Assembly (NCBI GenBank): GCA_025463125.1
Contig: JAOAPX010000073.1
Location: 1-64,000 of the forward strand
Direction of reading: 5' to 3'
Source of the DNA: Acidobacteriota bacterium
GTDB lineage: Bacteria; Acidobacteriota; Blastocatellia; Pyrinomonadales; Pyrinomonadaceae
Length of the DNA stretch: 64,000 bases
This document shows, one piece after another, positions 18,631 to 33,368 of the stretch; position 1 is the first letter of the stretch, and each line of letters begins with the position of its first letter. The notes below the pieces were generated by a model that did no database searches, was not told the DNA's origin, and worked only from the letters and a program-made list of their open reading frames with translations. Made by a program: the position numbers and the translations under genes.

Positions 18631-19947
18631 ATGATTGCACGCTATACTTTGCCCGAAATGGGCGCTATTTGGTCACAGGAAAACAAGTTTCAGAAATGGC
18701 TCGACGTAGAAATCGCCGTTTGCGAAGTTCACGCCGAAGACGGAATTATTCCGCCGGACGCGCTCGAAGAAATTAAAACGAAAGCCGCTTTTACGGTCGA
18801 ACGAATCAACGAAATCGAGAAAACAACGGATCACGACGTAATCGCTTTCACGACGAATCTAGCCGAAAACATCGGCGAAGCGGCGCGTTTCGTTCATTAC
18901 GGCTTAACTTCCTCGGACGTTGTCGATACGGCAAACGCGCTTTTGTTAAAAGAATCGTGCGACGTTCTGCTGCCGAAAATCGACGCGCTTCTGGACGTTC
19001 TAAAACGCCGCGCATACGAATTTAAAGACACGCCGCAAATCGGCAGAACGCACGGAATCCACGCCGAACCGACAAGTTTCGGCTTGACGTGGGCTTTGTG
19101 GTATTCGGAATTCAAGCGCAATAAAGAGCGTTTGCTAAGAGCTAAAGAAACAATTTCGGTCGGTAAAATCTCGGGCGCCGTCGGCGCGTTCGCGCATCTC
19201 GCGCCGGACGTCGAGGAAAGAGTTTGCGAAAAACTCGGAATCAAAGCGGCGGACGTGTCTACGCAGGTAATTCAGAGAGATCGTTACGCCGAATATCTCT
19301 GCACGCTTGCGATCATCGCTTCGAGCCTTGAGAAAATCGCGCTCCAGGTTCGCCACTGGCAGCGCACGGAAGTTCGCGAAGCGCAGGAAAAATTCAAAAC
19401 CGGGCAGAAAGGATCGAGCGCGATGCCGCACAAGCGCAACCCGATTTTGTCGGAAAGAATCTGCGGGATGGCGCGAACGGTGCGCGCCAATTCGATTGTC
19501 GGGCTTGAAAACATCGCTTTGTGGCACGAGCGCGATATTTCGCACTCGTCAGCCGAGCGCATCGTTCTGCCCGATTCGGCGGCGACGCTCGATTACATTT
19601 TGGCGAAAACCGCTTCGCTTCTCGACAGTCTCGTCGTTTACCCGGAAAATATGCTGAAAAACCTGAACGCGACGCGCGGGCTCGTATTCAGCGGGCAATT
19701 GCTGCTCGCTTTAACGCAAAAAGGCGTTTCGCGCGAAGACGCTTACGTCTTCACGCAGCGCAACGCGATGAAAGTCTGGGACGAAGGCGGCGATTACAAA
19801 GAATTGCTGCTCGAAGACGCGGACGTCAGCGCAAAATTGTCGGCGGAAGAAATCGAAAAAGTTTTCGACGTGCGGCATTACCTGCGAAACGTAGATAAAG
19901 TTTTCGCCAGAGTTTTCGGCGAAAATAAAAAAGGGCAGTCTAACTAG
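18631..19947 (+). CDS. purB: Adenylosuccinate lyase
   Basis: MIARYTLPEMGAIWSQENKFQKWLDVEIAV, TSSDVVDTANALLL, GQKGSSAMPHKRNPILSERI. Confidence 0.96.
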   Translation: MIARYTLPEMGAIWSQENKFQKWLDVEIAVCEVHAEDGIIPPDALEEIKTKAAFTVERINEIEKTTDHDVIAFTTNLAENIGEAARFVHYGLTSSDVVDTANALLLKESCDVLLPKIDALLDVLKRRAYEFKDTPQIGRTHGIHAEPTSFGLTWALWYSEFKRNKERLLRAKETISVGKISGAVGAFAHLAPDVEERVCEKLGIKAADVSTQVIQRDRYAEYLCTLAIIASSLEKIALQVRHWQRTEVREAQEKFKTGQKGSSAMPHKRNPILSERICGMARTVRANSIVGLENIALWHERDISHSSAERIVLPDSAATLDYILAKTASLLDSLVVYPENMLKNLNATRGLVFSGQLLLALTQKGVSREDAYVFTQRNAMKVWDEGGDYKELLLEDADVSAKLSAEEIEKVFDVRHYLRNVDKVFARVFGENKKGQSN

Positions 19948-19961
19948 ACCTGCCCTTTTCT
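19927..19961 (+). terminator. Intrinsic terminator overlapping the 3' end of purB
   Basis: AAAAGGGCAG ... CTGCCCTTTT; left arm within the last codons of purB. Confidence 0.75.
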
Positions 19962-19980
19962 TTGTAAAATTAAAAACGGG

Positions 19981-20394
19981 TTAATTTGAATATCGGTCCG
20001 CTAAATTGCCGATAACCGGAATTTTGTATATTTCGCCGTTGTAAGCTTTGATTGCCGCTAAAATCATAAATACGAACATGCCGAGAAAGGCGAGTAATAA
20101 AACGAAGTAAAGCAGCATGGCGATAATCGAGAAAATCGGAACGCCGATGACCGCATCAATGGCGACTCCGATTCCGGCTAAAACGAAATAAACAAACAAT
20201 ACAATTATCGGAAGGACGGATAAAAGGATCGATTGAAAAGCGTGAAATCGCGAAAGCTTGTTGGTTTTGTCTGAAGCGACGACAATGATACTGTAAATTA
20301 AGCCTAAAAAGCAGACCAGGTTGCCGATATAACAGATAAGCGCGCCGACATTAGCATCGAGTCCGAGAGCGGTTTTACCGGTAGTATTTTGCAT
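19981..20394 (-). CDS. DUF4870-like small integral membrane protein
   Basis: NVGALICYIGNLVCFLGLIYSIIVVASDKTNKLSRFHAFQSILL...KAYNGEIYKIPVIGNLADRYSN. Confidence 0.8.
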   Translation of the reverse strand: MQNTTGKTALGLDANVGALICYIGNLVCFLGLIYSIIVVASDKTNKLSRFHAFQSILLSVLPIIVLFVYFVLAGIGVAIDAVIGVPIFSIIAMLLYFVLLLAFLGMFVFMILAAIKAYNGEIYKIPVIGNLADRYSN

Positions 20395-20546
20395 AATTTT
20401 TTTTTAAGATTCTCCTAAGGGGTTGTATTTGAAAAATTGCAGACCGCTAAATGAAATTAGCGAGGAGTGTAACATAAGACGTTGCGTATTTCCGCTATTT
20501 GCGTAAAAATCTGTAATTTATTTTATTTGAAATAATTTATAATAAT

Positions 20547-20789
20547 ATGAAAGCTAAAATTTATGTCACGTTAAAGCCGAGCGTTCTCGATCCGCAGGGC
20601 AAGGCGATTCATCATTCGGTCGAGCTTCTCGGATTTGAGCAGATTCAGGATATACGTCAGGGAAAATACTTTGAAATTGCCCTGGATTCGCAGATGTCCG
20701 AAACAGAGGCGCAGGAAACGGCTGAGAAAATCGCTAGAAACGTTTTGGCGAATCCGGTCATCGAAGATTACAGGGTTGAAATAGTTTAA
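20547..20789 (+). CDS. purS: Phosphoribosylformylglycinamidine synthase subunit PurS
   Basis: MKAKIYVTLKPSVLDPQGKAIHHSVELLGFEQIQDIRQGKYFEI...ANPVIEDYRVEIV; adjacent to purQ. Confidence 0.93.
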   Translation: MKAKIYVTLKPSVLDPQGKAIHHSVELLGFEQIQDIRQGKYFEIALDSQMSETEAQETAEKIARNVLANPVIEDYRVEIV

Positions 20790-20872
20790 TAATCGCGGAG
20801 GATAAATTGCGGGTGATGAATAAAATATCGTTCATAATTTATCGTTAATCGTTCACTTTTTTCACTTTTTTA

Positions 20873-21577
20873 ATGAATATGAAATTCGGAGTTGTTGTTT
20901 TTCCCGGGTCTAATTGCGACCACGACGCTTATCACGTCATTTCGAAACACGTCGGTCAACCGGTTGATTTCATCTGGCACAAGCAGACGGATCTGAGCAG
21001 TTATGACGCCATCATCATTCCCGGCGGTTTTTCTTACGGCGATTATCTGCGGGCGGGCGCGCTGGCGCAGTTTTCGCCCGTTATGCAGTCGGTCAAGGAA
21101 TTTGCCGCGCAGGGAAAATACGTTTTCGGTATCTGCAACGGTTTTCAGATTTTGTGCGAAGCCGGGCTTCTTCCGGGCGCGCTGATTCGCAATGAAAACC
21201 TTCATTTCGTCTGCAAACACATCAATATCAAGGTCGAGAATCCGAACACGCCGTTTACGACTGAATTAAGCGTAAATGAAGTGCTTTCGATTCCGATCGC
21301 GCACGCTGAAGGCAATTACGTGTGCGATGACGCGACATACAATTCGCTTGAGGAAAACAATCAGATTGTTTTTCGCTACTGCGACGCGAGCGGAGAAGTC
21401 ACGAGCGAAGCAAATCCAAACGGTTCGCGCGCGAACATCGCCGGAATCTGTAATTTCGGCGGAAACGTAATCGGAATGATGCCGCACCCGGAAAGAGCCT
21501 GTGAAGAACTTCTCGGCTCAAACGACGGGCGCGATATTTTTCGTTCGCTGACAAACGCGATTGCCAAAAGCGAGTAA
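20873..21577 (+). CDS. purQ: Phosphoribosylformylglycinamidine synthase subunit PurQ (glutamine amidotransferase)
   Basis: [76 protein letters not shown]. Confidence 0.96.
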   Translation: MNMKFGVVVFPGSNCDHDAYHVISKHVGQPVDFIWHKQTDLSSYDAIIIPGGFSYGDYLRAGALAQFSPVMQSVKEFAAQGKYVFGICNGFQILCEAGLLPGALIRNENLHFVCKHINIKVENPNTPFTTELSVNEVLSIPIAHAEGNYVCDDATYNSLEENNQIVFRYCDASGEVTSEANPNGSRANIAGICNFGGNVIGMMPHPERACEELLGSNDGRDIFRSLTNAIAKSE

Positions 21578-21585
21578 TAAATAAC

Positions 21586-21669
21586 AAAAAAGTCGGGAAC
21601 TTCTTAACAAACGTAAACAGGCAGGTTTTATGTCCTGAACGCGGTTGTTAAGAAGTTCCCGACTTTTTT
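21586..21669. repeat. 25-bp perfect inverted repeat with 34-nt loop (hairpin or terminator-like element)
   Basis: AAAAAAGTCGGGAACTTCTTAACAA (21586-21610) and TTGTTAAGAAGTTCCCGACTTTTTT (21645-21669). Confidence 0.9.
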
Positions 21670-21772
21670 TATCTTCTTAAATAAACGAAATCCGGTATTT
21701 AATCTTTCTTTTGCCGGGAAATTTCCGTCTCCGCTCGCAAAGATTAATTACCGGTAACCGGATTGATTATTT

Positions 21773-22780
21773 TTATAATTCTTTAACGGTCAAGCCTTCG
21801 GGACAAATCTGCCAGTCTAAAATCTCGACCGCTTCTTCGCCCGCTAATGCGGCTTCGACAACCGGGCGTCGTCCTTCTTCGCAGAAAAACGCGATGCAGC
21901 CGCCGCCGCCCGCGCCGCAAACCTTCGCCCCGGCTGCTCCGTGAGCGTATGCGATTTCGATCAGCTCGTCCATCTTCGGCGTTGTAATATTCGGCGCCAG
22001 ACGCTTTCGATGCGGGTGCGCTTTATACAGAATTTCGCCGACCGCCGTCCAGTCGCTGTCGATAAGAGCGTCGCGCAAATTCAGAGACGAATCGCGGATG
22101 CCTTCGAAAATATCGAAAATCTCGCGGTCGCCGTCAATGTGGCGCTTGGTCATTTCCCAGTTGTTTGTGCCGGAATTGCGCGGCTCGCCCGTGTATATGA
22201 CGACGACGCGTTCCTGCAAGGTTTTCGTGTCGATGTCGAGCGCCTCGCGCTCCATTCCGTCGGGACGGAAATGAATCGTCGCCGCTCCGCCGTATTGAGC
22301 CGAATAGTAATCCTGAAACCCGGTCGGAACGCGAATCACCTGGCATTCGATATTAGCGGCAATCGGAATAAATTTTTCCGGCGCGTATCGATCGCCGACG
22401 AGTTTATTAAGAGCGCCGATGCAGGCGATATTCAGCGTCGAAGAACCGGCAAGACCGGCTCCGGCGGGCGCTTCGGATTCCGTTATCATATTAAAACCGG
22501 TTTCGGGCTTGAAAAAATAAACGAGTTTTGAGAGTAGTTCGAGCCGCGGCTCGTTTTTCAGCTCGCCGAAATTGTCGAGCGATGTTTCAAAGCTCACGCC
22601 GCGATCAATCGATTCGAGAATGATGCGATTGTCGGAACGCGTTTCGATGCGGCAGCGCGCCATTAAATTAACGGCGAAATTTACGGTCGCCGCGCCTTCG
22701 TGAAACAGGAATAGCGGCGGAATATCAATAGTTCCGCCCGCTAAATCAACTCTGGTCGGCGCGGATGATTCGATTATCAC
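21773..22780 (-). CDS. GHMP-family sugar kinase
   Basis: SSAPTRVDLAGGTIDIPPL, APAGAGLAGSSTLNIACIGALNKL, GAAGAKVCGAGGGGCIAFF. Confidence 0.88.
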   Translation of the reverse strand: MIIESSAPTRVDLAGGTIDIPPLFLFHEGAATVNFAVNLMARCRIETRSDNRIILESIDRGVSFETSLDNFGELKNEPRLELLSKLVYFFKPETGFNMITESEAPAGAGLAGSSTLNIACIGALNKLVGDRYAPEKFIPIAANIECQVIRVPTGFQDYYSAQYGGAATIHFRPDGMEREALDIDTKTLQERVVVIYTGEPRNSGTNNWEMTKRHIDGDREIFDIFEGIRDSSLNLRDALIDSDWTAVGEILYKAHPHRKRLAPNITTPKMDELIEIAYAHGAAGAKVCGAGGGGCIAFFCEEGRRPVVEAALAGEEAVEILDWQICPEGLTVKEL

Positions 22781-22877
22781 TTAAATTTTTCCTCTTGATT
22801 TTGGTATTTCAGAATAAATTGTCGAGTAGCGACTGAATATCTTAACGTAAGTTAAACGAAAATTAATAGCTGAGAAA

Positions 22878-23630
22878 TTATTTTTTCGCCGCCTGTGACG
22901 TTTCCGTCTGCGGTAATTGCTCTTCAGGCGTTTTTTCTTCGCGGTTCGGCGCGTTCGTCAAATGCAGGCGCTCGCCGATGTCGTACAGTTTTTCGTGCGC
23001 CACTTCTTCTACTTTATGAATTCTTTCTTCGATTTTATGAATCGTTTCCGGCGTTACATCTTCGATCTTTTCCGACAGCCAGTATCGCTCGACAACGAAG
23101 AATATGATGATGCCGATCAAAACGACAAAGAAAAGCGCGACTCCGATTTGTTTGAAATCGCCGACGATGCTGGAAATCGCGCCGCTGAAAAAATAGCCGA
23201 TGCTCGAAAGCATAAACGACCAGACTATGCAGCTGATAACATCGAGCACTAAAAAGCGCAGATAGCGCATTCTGCCGATGCCGTAAAACAAACACATCGC
23301 CGCTCGTATGCCGTAGATGTATTTGGAAATAATCAGCGCGAAATTGCCGAATTTTTCTATCAGGCGCTCGATACGCGGGCGAGCCATTTCATAGAAAGCG
23401 TAATCTTTGATTGTTTTCCGAAACATCCGCCCCATAAAATAAGCGATGTTATCGCCGACGATGCCGCCGAGCGTTCCGGCTAAAAAGACACGCCAAAAAC
23501 TGTATTTTCCGAAAAAATCGCCGTGAGCCATCGCGCCTGAAATCAAAAGCGTGATGTCGCCTTCGACCGTGCACAGCACGAATACGGCGTAAATGCCGTA
23601 TTGCTCGATTAGTTGGGAAAGATGTTCCAT
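22878..23630 (-). CDS. DedA-family membrane protein
   Basis: LIEQYGIYAVFVLCTVEGDITLLISGAMAHGDFFGKYSFWRVFLAGTLGGIVGDNIAYFMGR; SKYIYGIRAAMCLFYGIGRM. Confidence 0.88.
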   Translation of the reverse strand: MEHLSQLIEQYGIYAVFVLCTVEGDITLLISGAMAHGDFFGKYSFWRVFLAGTLGGIVGDNIAYFMGRMFRKTIKDYAFYEMARPRIERLIEKFGNFALIISKYIYGIRAAMCLFYGIGRMRYLRFLVLDVISCIVWSFMLSSIGYFFSGAISSIVGDFKQIGVALFFVVLIGIIIFFVVERYWLSEKIEDVTPETIHKIEERIHKVEEVAHEKLYDIGERLHLTNAPNREEKTPEEQLPQTETSQAAKK

Positions 23631-23816
23631 AGAAAAACAGTATAATAAAAACTTTTCGTCTTTATCACACTTTCAAAAGATTAACTTTCTCGCGCCTGTT
23701 CGTCAAAGAAAAATATTATTGTTAAAAATGAGGCGCGCGCGCAAAATATATTTAATCGACACCGCTTTTCGGCAAAACCGATACAACTATTTTACCTGCT
23801 TAAGCGACAAATAGCC

Positions 23817-24806
23817 GTGATAATTGCTAATTTATTCAATATGATTTTACCCGGAAATAATAAGTATTTCGCCAATATATTGCTTTTTTTACTGCTTTCG
23901 TTCGCTTTTACCGGCACGATTTCGGCGCAATCCTACGTTCAGGATATGCGGCGCGATTCGGCGCGTTCGGATAAACTGACCGGCGGCGTAATCGAAAAAA
24001 CAGAGCTTGTCGCCGGCGACGGCAACGTGAAAATTACGATAAACGTTCCGGCGTTTCAAATGACGCTCTGGCAAAACGGAAAGGAAATAAAAACTTATCC
24101 GATCGGTATCGGGCTGAAAGATTATCCGATTTATATCGGTTTCAGGCAAGCGTCGGGCGTTATCTGGAACCCGGTTTGGATCCCGCCTTCGAGCGATTGG
24201 ATCGACGCTTCTTCGTCGGTCAAGCCCGGCGAGATTATTTTGCCGACCGATAAGCGAAACCCGCTCGGGAAAGTGAAGATTCCGCTCGGCTACGGCTACC
24301 TGATTCACCAGGCGAAAGGCGCGGGCGATCTGGGCAATCTGGTGTCTCACGGCTGCGTGCGCGTGATGCAGCGCGATTTATATGATTTAGCCGAGAAAAT
24401 CGTGCTGGCGCGCTCGCTTCCGGTTTCGCCGAAAGAAATCGCGCGGGCAAAGGCGACTAAAAAGACCTTAACGGCAGATTTAGACCCGATAATTCCGGTC
24501 GAGATTACTTACGACACATTGGTTGTCGAAGGCGGCAAGCTTTACATTTACCCGGACGTGTACGAACGCAAAACCAACACGCCCGAAAGGCTTCTCGCCG
24601 AGCTTAAATCAAGCGGCGTCGATACTTCGGAATTAACCGCCGCCGATGTGAAAAAGATGCTTGCGCGAGCCGTCGGAAAAACCAAATACGTCGTCAGCGC
24701 GGCGAATATCGAAGCCGGAAACGCTTCGGCAGGCGGTCAGGCGACGGCGGTTTTATCGCAAACAGGCGCGGCGCAAAACAACAAAACAAGAAAAGCCAGG
24801 CGTTAA
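23817..24806 (+). CDS. L,D-transpeptidase (YkuD domain), secreted
   Basis: IGIGLKDYPIYIGFRQASGVIWNPVWIPP; catalytic LVSHGCVRVMQRD. Confidence 0.9.
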   Translation: MIIANLFNMILPGNNKYFANILLFLLLSFAFTGTISAQSYVQDMRRDSARSDKLTGGVIEKTELVAGDGNVKITINVPAFQMTLWQNGKEIKTYPIGIGLKDYPIYIGFRQASGVIWNPVWIPPSSDWIDASSSVKPGEIILPTDKRNPLGKVKIPLGYGYLIHQAKGAGDLGNLVSHGCVRVMQRDLYDLAEKIVLARSLPVSPKEIARAKATKKTLTADLDPIIPVEITYDTLVVEGGKLYIYPDVYERKTNTPERLLAELKSSGVDTSELTAADVKKMLARAVGKTKYVVSAANIEAGNASAGGQATAVLSQTGAAQNNKTRKARR

Positions 24807-24865
24807 AATTTAAGCGTTAAAATTTAAGCCCTGAAATTTTTAGAGCGAAAACACGCGTTAACTAG

Positions 24866-24921
24866 AAAAAAGTGAGAGCGGCGAATATTGTAAATTTATT
24901 CGCCGCCGATCTCAGTTTTTT
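24866..24921. terminator. Bidirectional terminator between convergent genes
   Basis: AAAAAAGTGAGAGCGGCGAATA / TATTCGCCGCCGATCTCAGTTTTTT, imperfect stem with flanking A/T tracts. Confidence 0.75.
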
Positions 24922-24984
24922 CTACGTTTGATTTCGCTTATATTTCCCGGCTCTATTTTTGCCGGATATGTAAGATTCTTAAAA

Positions 24985-25935
24985 TTACTTAATTTCCACT
25001 GCCCGGTTCGGCACGTATTCCCAGTGCCACGGTTCGTAATAATACGGGTAAAAACCGAACTTTTCGGCGTTTTTAACAAGCCATTTGTAAGCGGGCGTTT
25101 CTACTTGCAGGGCGCGGTTCGAATCTTTTGTAATAGTCGGTTCGCCGCCGACATATATATCGAGCGCGCGACCGGTAAAATGCGGGCTGTTCACGGCAAG
25201 CCCGGCGCTGCCCGAATGCGGCGAAGCGCGGCGCAGTTTTTCCTGGTATTCGCGCGAACGGAACGAAGAAACTATTCGTAGAAATTTTTCTTCCGGCGCG
25301 AGTTCGCCGGTTTTCGTCGTTTTCAGGTTAAGCTCTTTTGCCGCCGCAGCGACCATTTTTCTATAAGCTTCGTAAGTTTCGCGCTCGACTCGCGTAAGTT
25401 CGGCGGCGCGCGACGGGTCGTAAAAATCGGCAATCGGAGCTGCTACCAAATCTCCGCCGGAAGGATAGCGGCTGCTTTTCAAACGCCGCGCCTGCCACCA
25501 CCCGACCATTTGCATAAGCGTTTCGCGATCGAGCCTGCCAGATGCGGGCAAGTCGAATTTTTGCTGCCAGGCGGAAATCGCCTGTGCGAACTCGGGCGTT
25601 TCCGCCTCGGCTTCGGTTCCGACCGTTTGCTGAATCAGCGGAACGTATAGATACCAGCCGCGCTGTTGTTTCGCGCCGAAAGTCCACGCGAGCGAATTTT
25701 TCAGCATCCGGTTTTCATTTGCCGCCGTTGCAAGGCTTGCCGGAAAAGATGAATTGGTTTTCTTTATAAAAGCGTTCGGAGCGGGCGTTTTCGGCGTGTC
25801 GGCTTCAGCGTTTTCTGTAAATTGGGAATTCGGAGCGCTTTGCCCGTAAATTTTGAGCTTTGTTAAAGTGAGAATTGATAAAACGGCGCCGAATGCCAAT
25901 ACGACGAATAATGAAAATAAATATCTCTTTTTCAT
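24985..25935 (-). CDS. VanY-like D-alanyl-D-alanine carboxypeptidase with peptidoglycan-binding region
   Basis: SFRSREYQEKLRRASPHSGSAGLAVNSPHFTGRALDIYVGG...FGFYPYYYEPWHWEYVPN; upstream ISAWQQKFDLPASGRLDRETLMQM. Confidence 0.87.
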   Translation of the reverse strand: MKKRYLFSLFVVLAFGAVLSILTLTKLKIYGQSAPNSQFTENAEADTPKTPAPNAFIKKTNSSFPASLATAANENRMLKNSLAWTFGAKQQRGWYLYVPLIQQTVGTEAEAETPEFAQAISAWQQKFDLPASGRLDRETLMQMVGWWQARRLKSSRYPSGGDLVAAPIADFYDPSRAAELTRVERETYEAYRKMVAAAAKELNLKTTKTGELAPEEKFLRIVSSFRSREYQEKLRRASPHSGSAGLAVNSPHFTGRALDIYVGGEPTITKDSNRALQVETPAYKWLVKNAEKFGFYPYYYEPWHWEYVPNRAVEIK

Positions 25936-26213
25936 GATTTTTTTAAAAATTGAATGAACCAGAAGGTGTTTGAACGGAAATTACGTGATTATTTTTAAGA
26001 TGTTCAAAACCCGAAAGGGTTTGCTTTTATATTTTCTGCGTTCTTTCTCATAATAACTGTATCTCTATATCTTATTTCGCTTTTTCAGATAAGCGGCGGC
26101 GATTCTTGAAATAATTTCCAAAGCCCTTTGAAACCCTCTATTTGACACTTTTCCGGCTAGTGTCTAAAATCTCGTTAGTTTACAGCAAAAGTTTAACAAT
26201 TGAGGACTTTTAA

Positions 26214-27143
26214 ATGACAAACGGAACCTCGGAAAACAGGGGGAAACTCATCGGTGTCGAAATATCGAATTCGGTCTTTAAAGCCGTCTGTCTCGATGCT
26301 AAAGGAGCTCTGCTCGGTTCGCACAAGGTTTTGTTTGACAGTTCCCAGGTAAACCTTCCGCAGCTGCTTGATTTTATAAAGCAGCTGCAAAAGCAATTCG
26401 GCAGTTTCGACCGGATCGGGATCGCCGTTCCGGGGCTTGTGCGCCAGGACACGAAACGCATCGCTTTTTCAACTTATATTCCCGAACATTCGGAAATTGA
26501 TTTGCTCGGCGAAGTGGAAGCGGCGACCGGTTTGAAAATGGTCATCGAAAACGACGCAAACGCGGCGGCTTTCGGCGAATTTCAGCTCGGTGCCGGACGC
26601 ACGGGCAGCAATATGTTTTATGCGACGATCGGCAGAGGCGTCGGCGGCGCTTTTATTTTCGACGGGAAAATCTGGCGCGGCAGCTCTGGATTTGCCGGTG
26701 AATTCGGTTACATTGCCGTAAATTCCGATGGAATGAAGCTGGAAGACGTCGCTTCGACGACCAATATCGTTCGCCGCACGCGCAATCGTTTTCATCAGGA
26801 CAGCACGTCTTCGCTGAGCCATCTGCCGGAAGATCGGATAACGCTCGGCGATATTATTCGCGAAGCGAATAACAATGACGATTTCGCGCAGATGATGCTC
26901 AAGCGCACGGGCGTTTATGTCGGGACGGCGATTGCCGGAGTAATAAATCTTTTGAATATCGAGAAGATCGTTGTCGGCGGCGAGATTATGGAAGCGGGGC
27001 AATTGGTTTTGGACGCGATCATCGCGCGCGCCAGGGAGCTTGCTTTTTCGCCTTCGTTTGACGCGGCGCAGATTGTTAAGGGCGAGCTCGGCGAAAACGC
27101 TTCAGCCGTCGGCGTCGCTCTTCTGGCAAATATCGCCGATTAG
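26214..27143 (+). CDS. ROK-family protein (sugar kinase or regulator)
   Basis: IGVEISNSVFKAVCLD, GIAVPGLV, ENDANAAAFGEFQLGAGRTGSNMFYATIGRGVGGAFIFDGKIWRGSSGFAGEFGY. Confidence 0.88.
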   Translation: MTNGTSENRGKLIGVEISNSVFKAVCLDAKGALLGSHKVLFDSSQVNLPQLLDFIKQLQKQFGSFDRIGIAVPGLVRQDTKRIAFSTYIPEHSEIDLLGEVEAATGLKMVIENDANAAAFGEFQLGAGRTGSNMFYATIGRGVGGAFIFDGKIWRGSSGFAGEFGYIAVNSDGMKLEDVASTTNIVRRTRNRFHQDSTSSLSHLPEDRITLGDIIREANNNDDFAQMMLKRTGVYVGTAIAGVINLLNIEKIVVGGEIMEAGQLVLDAIIARARELAFSPSFDAAQIVKGELGENASAVGVALLANIAD

Positions 27144-27615
27144 GCGAGATAGAATTCTAATAGATTAGATAAAATTATTTGATGTTATTGAAATGACGAA
27201 TGATGTCGAATAAGTGGGCAGGTTTCTTCAGGTAAATAATTTATCCCGCAGCAATCACGATTTAGACGCACAACGCGCTTAAAGGGCAAGAAACTCCTAC
27301 TCTTTTCCGATACTCGGGTTTTCACGACGGTAATATTCAGACGTTTCGGTAAATCGAAATAATTAATTTGGCTTATCAGTTAAACTAATCTAGTGAAAAC
27401 TTGCACAAAAACGGTAAAAGAAATTAATGTTTAATGTTGAATTTGCGGAATTCGTGAGATTCGGTAAACTTAAAAAATAGTTTTACAAAGCTCTTCTTAT
27501 TTTTTGTCAAAAGAGTTTATCAGTTCGCAAAAGCAAAGCGACGCGGGTATTTTTGTAATCCGAGAATTAAGCGGACCACGACCGTTTATAAATTTTCGGT
27601 TTCGAGAGAGTTAAA

Positions 27616-28278
27616 ATGGCACAATTTTTTCATAAAAGCGCAAATAATATAGCCAGAATAAGTATGGTTTCAGTTGTCGTCCTGGCTGGGGTGGCAGGCT
27701 ACGTCTATACGCAGGTCGCGCGGTCTTCTTATATGACGGGCGCATTCATAGAAAAGCAGCAGCCGGTTCAGTTCAGTCATAAGCACCACACGGGCGATGA
27801 CGGAATTGATTGCCGTTATTGCCACTCGACGGTGGAAACGACCGCAACAGCCGGAATGCCGCCGACGCAAACCTGTATGAATTGTCATAATCAATTATGG
27901 GCTGACAGCCCGTATCTGGAACCGATTCGCGCAAGCTTCCGTGAAAACAAGCCGATTCAGTGGGAAAGAGTTCACGATCTGCCCGAATACGCCTATTTCA
28001 ACCATAGCATTCACGTGAGTAAAGGCGTCGGCTGCGCGAGCTGCCACGGCGATGTCGCGAATATGCCAGCCGTTTACCAGGCGAACACTTTACAGATGGA
28101 ATGGTGTTTATCGTGTCACCGCGACCCGGCTCCTAATATTCGTCCGAAATCGGAAATTTACAATACGTCCTGGGATCCGAGCCAAATTACGCCGGATCAG
28201 CGGAGAGAAGTTGACGAGAAGATTACACATTTACGAAGTTCGTCAATCCTGACCAGTTGTTCGACTTGTCACAGATAG
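27616..28278 (+). CDS. actA: Alternative Complex III pentaheme cytochrome c subunit ActA
   Basis: Five CXXCH motifs (CRYCH, CMNCH, CASCH, CLSCH, CSTCH), N-terminal TM; first gene of the act operon. Confidence 0.93.
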   Translation: MAQFFHKSANNIARISMVSVVVLAGVAGYVYTQVARSSYMTGAFIEKQQPVQFSHKHHTGDDGIDCRYCHSTVETTATAGMPPTQTCMNCHNQLWADSPYLEPIRASFRENKPIQWERVHDLPEYAYFNHSIHVSKGVGCASCHGDVANMPAVYQANTLQMEWCLSCHRDPAPNIRPKSEIYNTSWDPSQITPDQRREVDEKITHLRSSSILTSCSTCHR

Positions 28279-28373
28279 TTTTTTGAATGTCGGGTGTCAT
28301 TGAGAAAAGCAGTAATAATTATTAAAGTAATCAAAGCTTTGACGCCTGTAAAAATTGAGGAATCAGAAACAAA

Positions 28374-31790
<3,417 letters not shown>

Positions 31791-31808
31791 TTTTGACAGG
31801 GAAAAGCT

Positions 31809-33242
<1,434 letters not shown>

Positions 33243-33254
33243 AATTTTGTAAAA

Positions 33255-33354
33255 TTGATTTTGTAATCAACCGTTTTAGCCCGCATACGGAAATAAAGGG
33301 CAACTCACCCGTGTCAAGCCGTTAGCCGGCAAAAACGGTTGATTACAAAATCAA
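33255..33354. repeat. 23-bp perfect inverted repeat flanking a 54-nt loop between actC and actD
   Basis: TTGATTTTGTAATCAACCGTTTT (33255-33277) and AAAACGGTTGATTACAAAATCAA (33332-33354). Confidence 0.9.
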
Positions 33355-33368
33355 AAAAACGAAAGATT

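Noticed and set aside
18540-18776. Small ORF overlapping the purB start
   Set aside because: Overlaps purB in another frame and lacks motifs
21941-22531. 196-aa plus-strand ORF opposite the GHMP kinase
   Set aside because: The minus-strand frame has clear GHMP kinase motifs
26008-26036. AAACCCGAAAGGGTTT as terminator or regulatory hairpin
   Set aside because: Short stem in an intergenic region, without a clear gene to terminate; too weak to call
27144-27615. Possible c-di-GMP or other known riboswitch in the act leader
   Set aside because: GCACAACGCG/AGGGCAAG patches do not fit the known consensus well enough by eye; kept only as an unassigned leader
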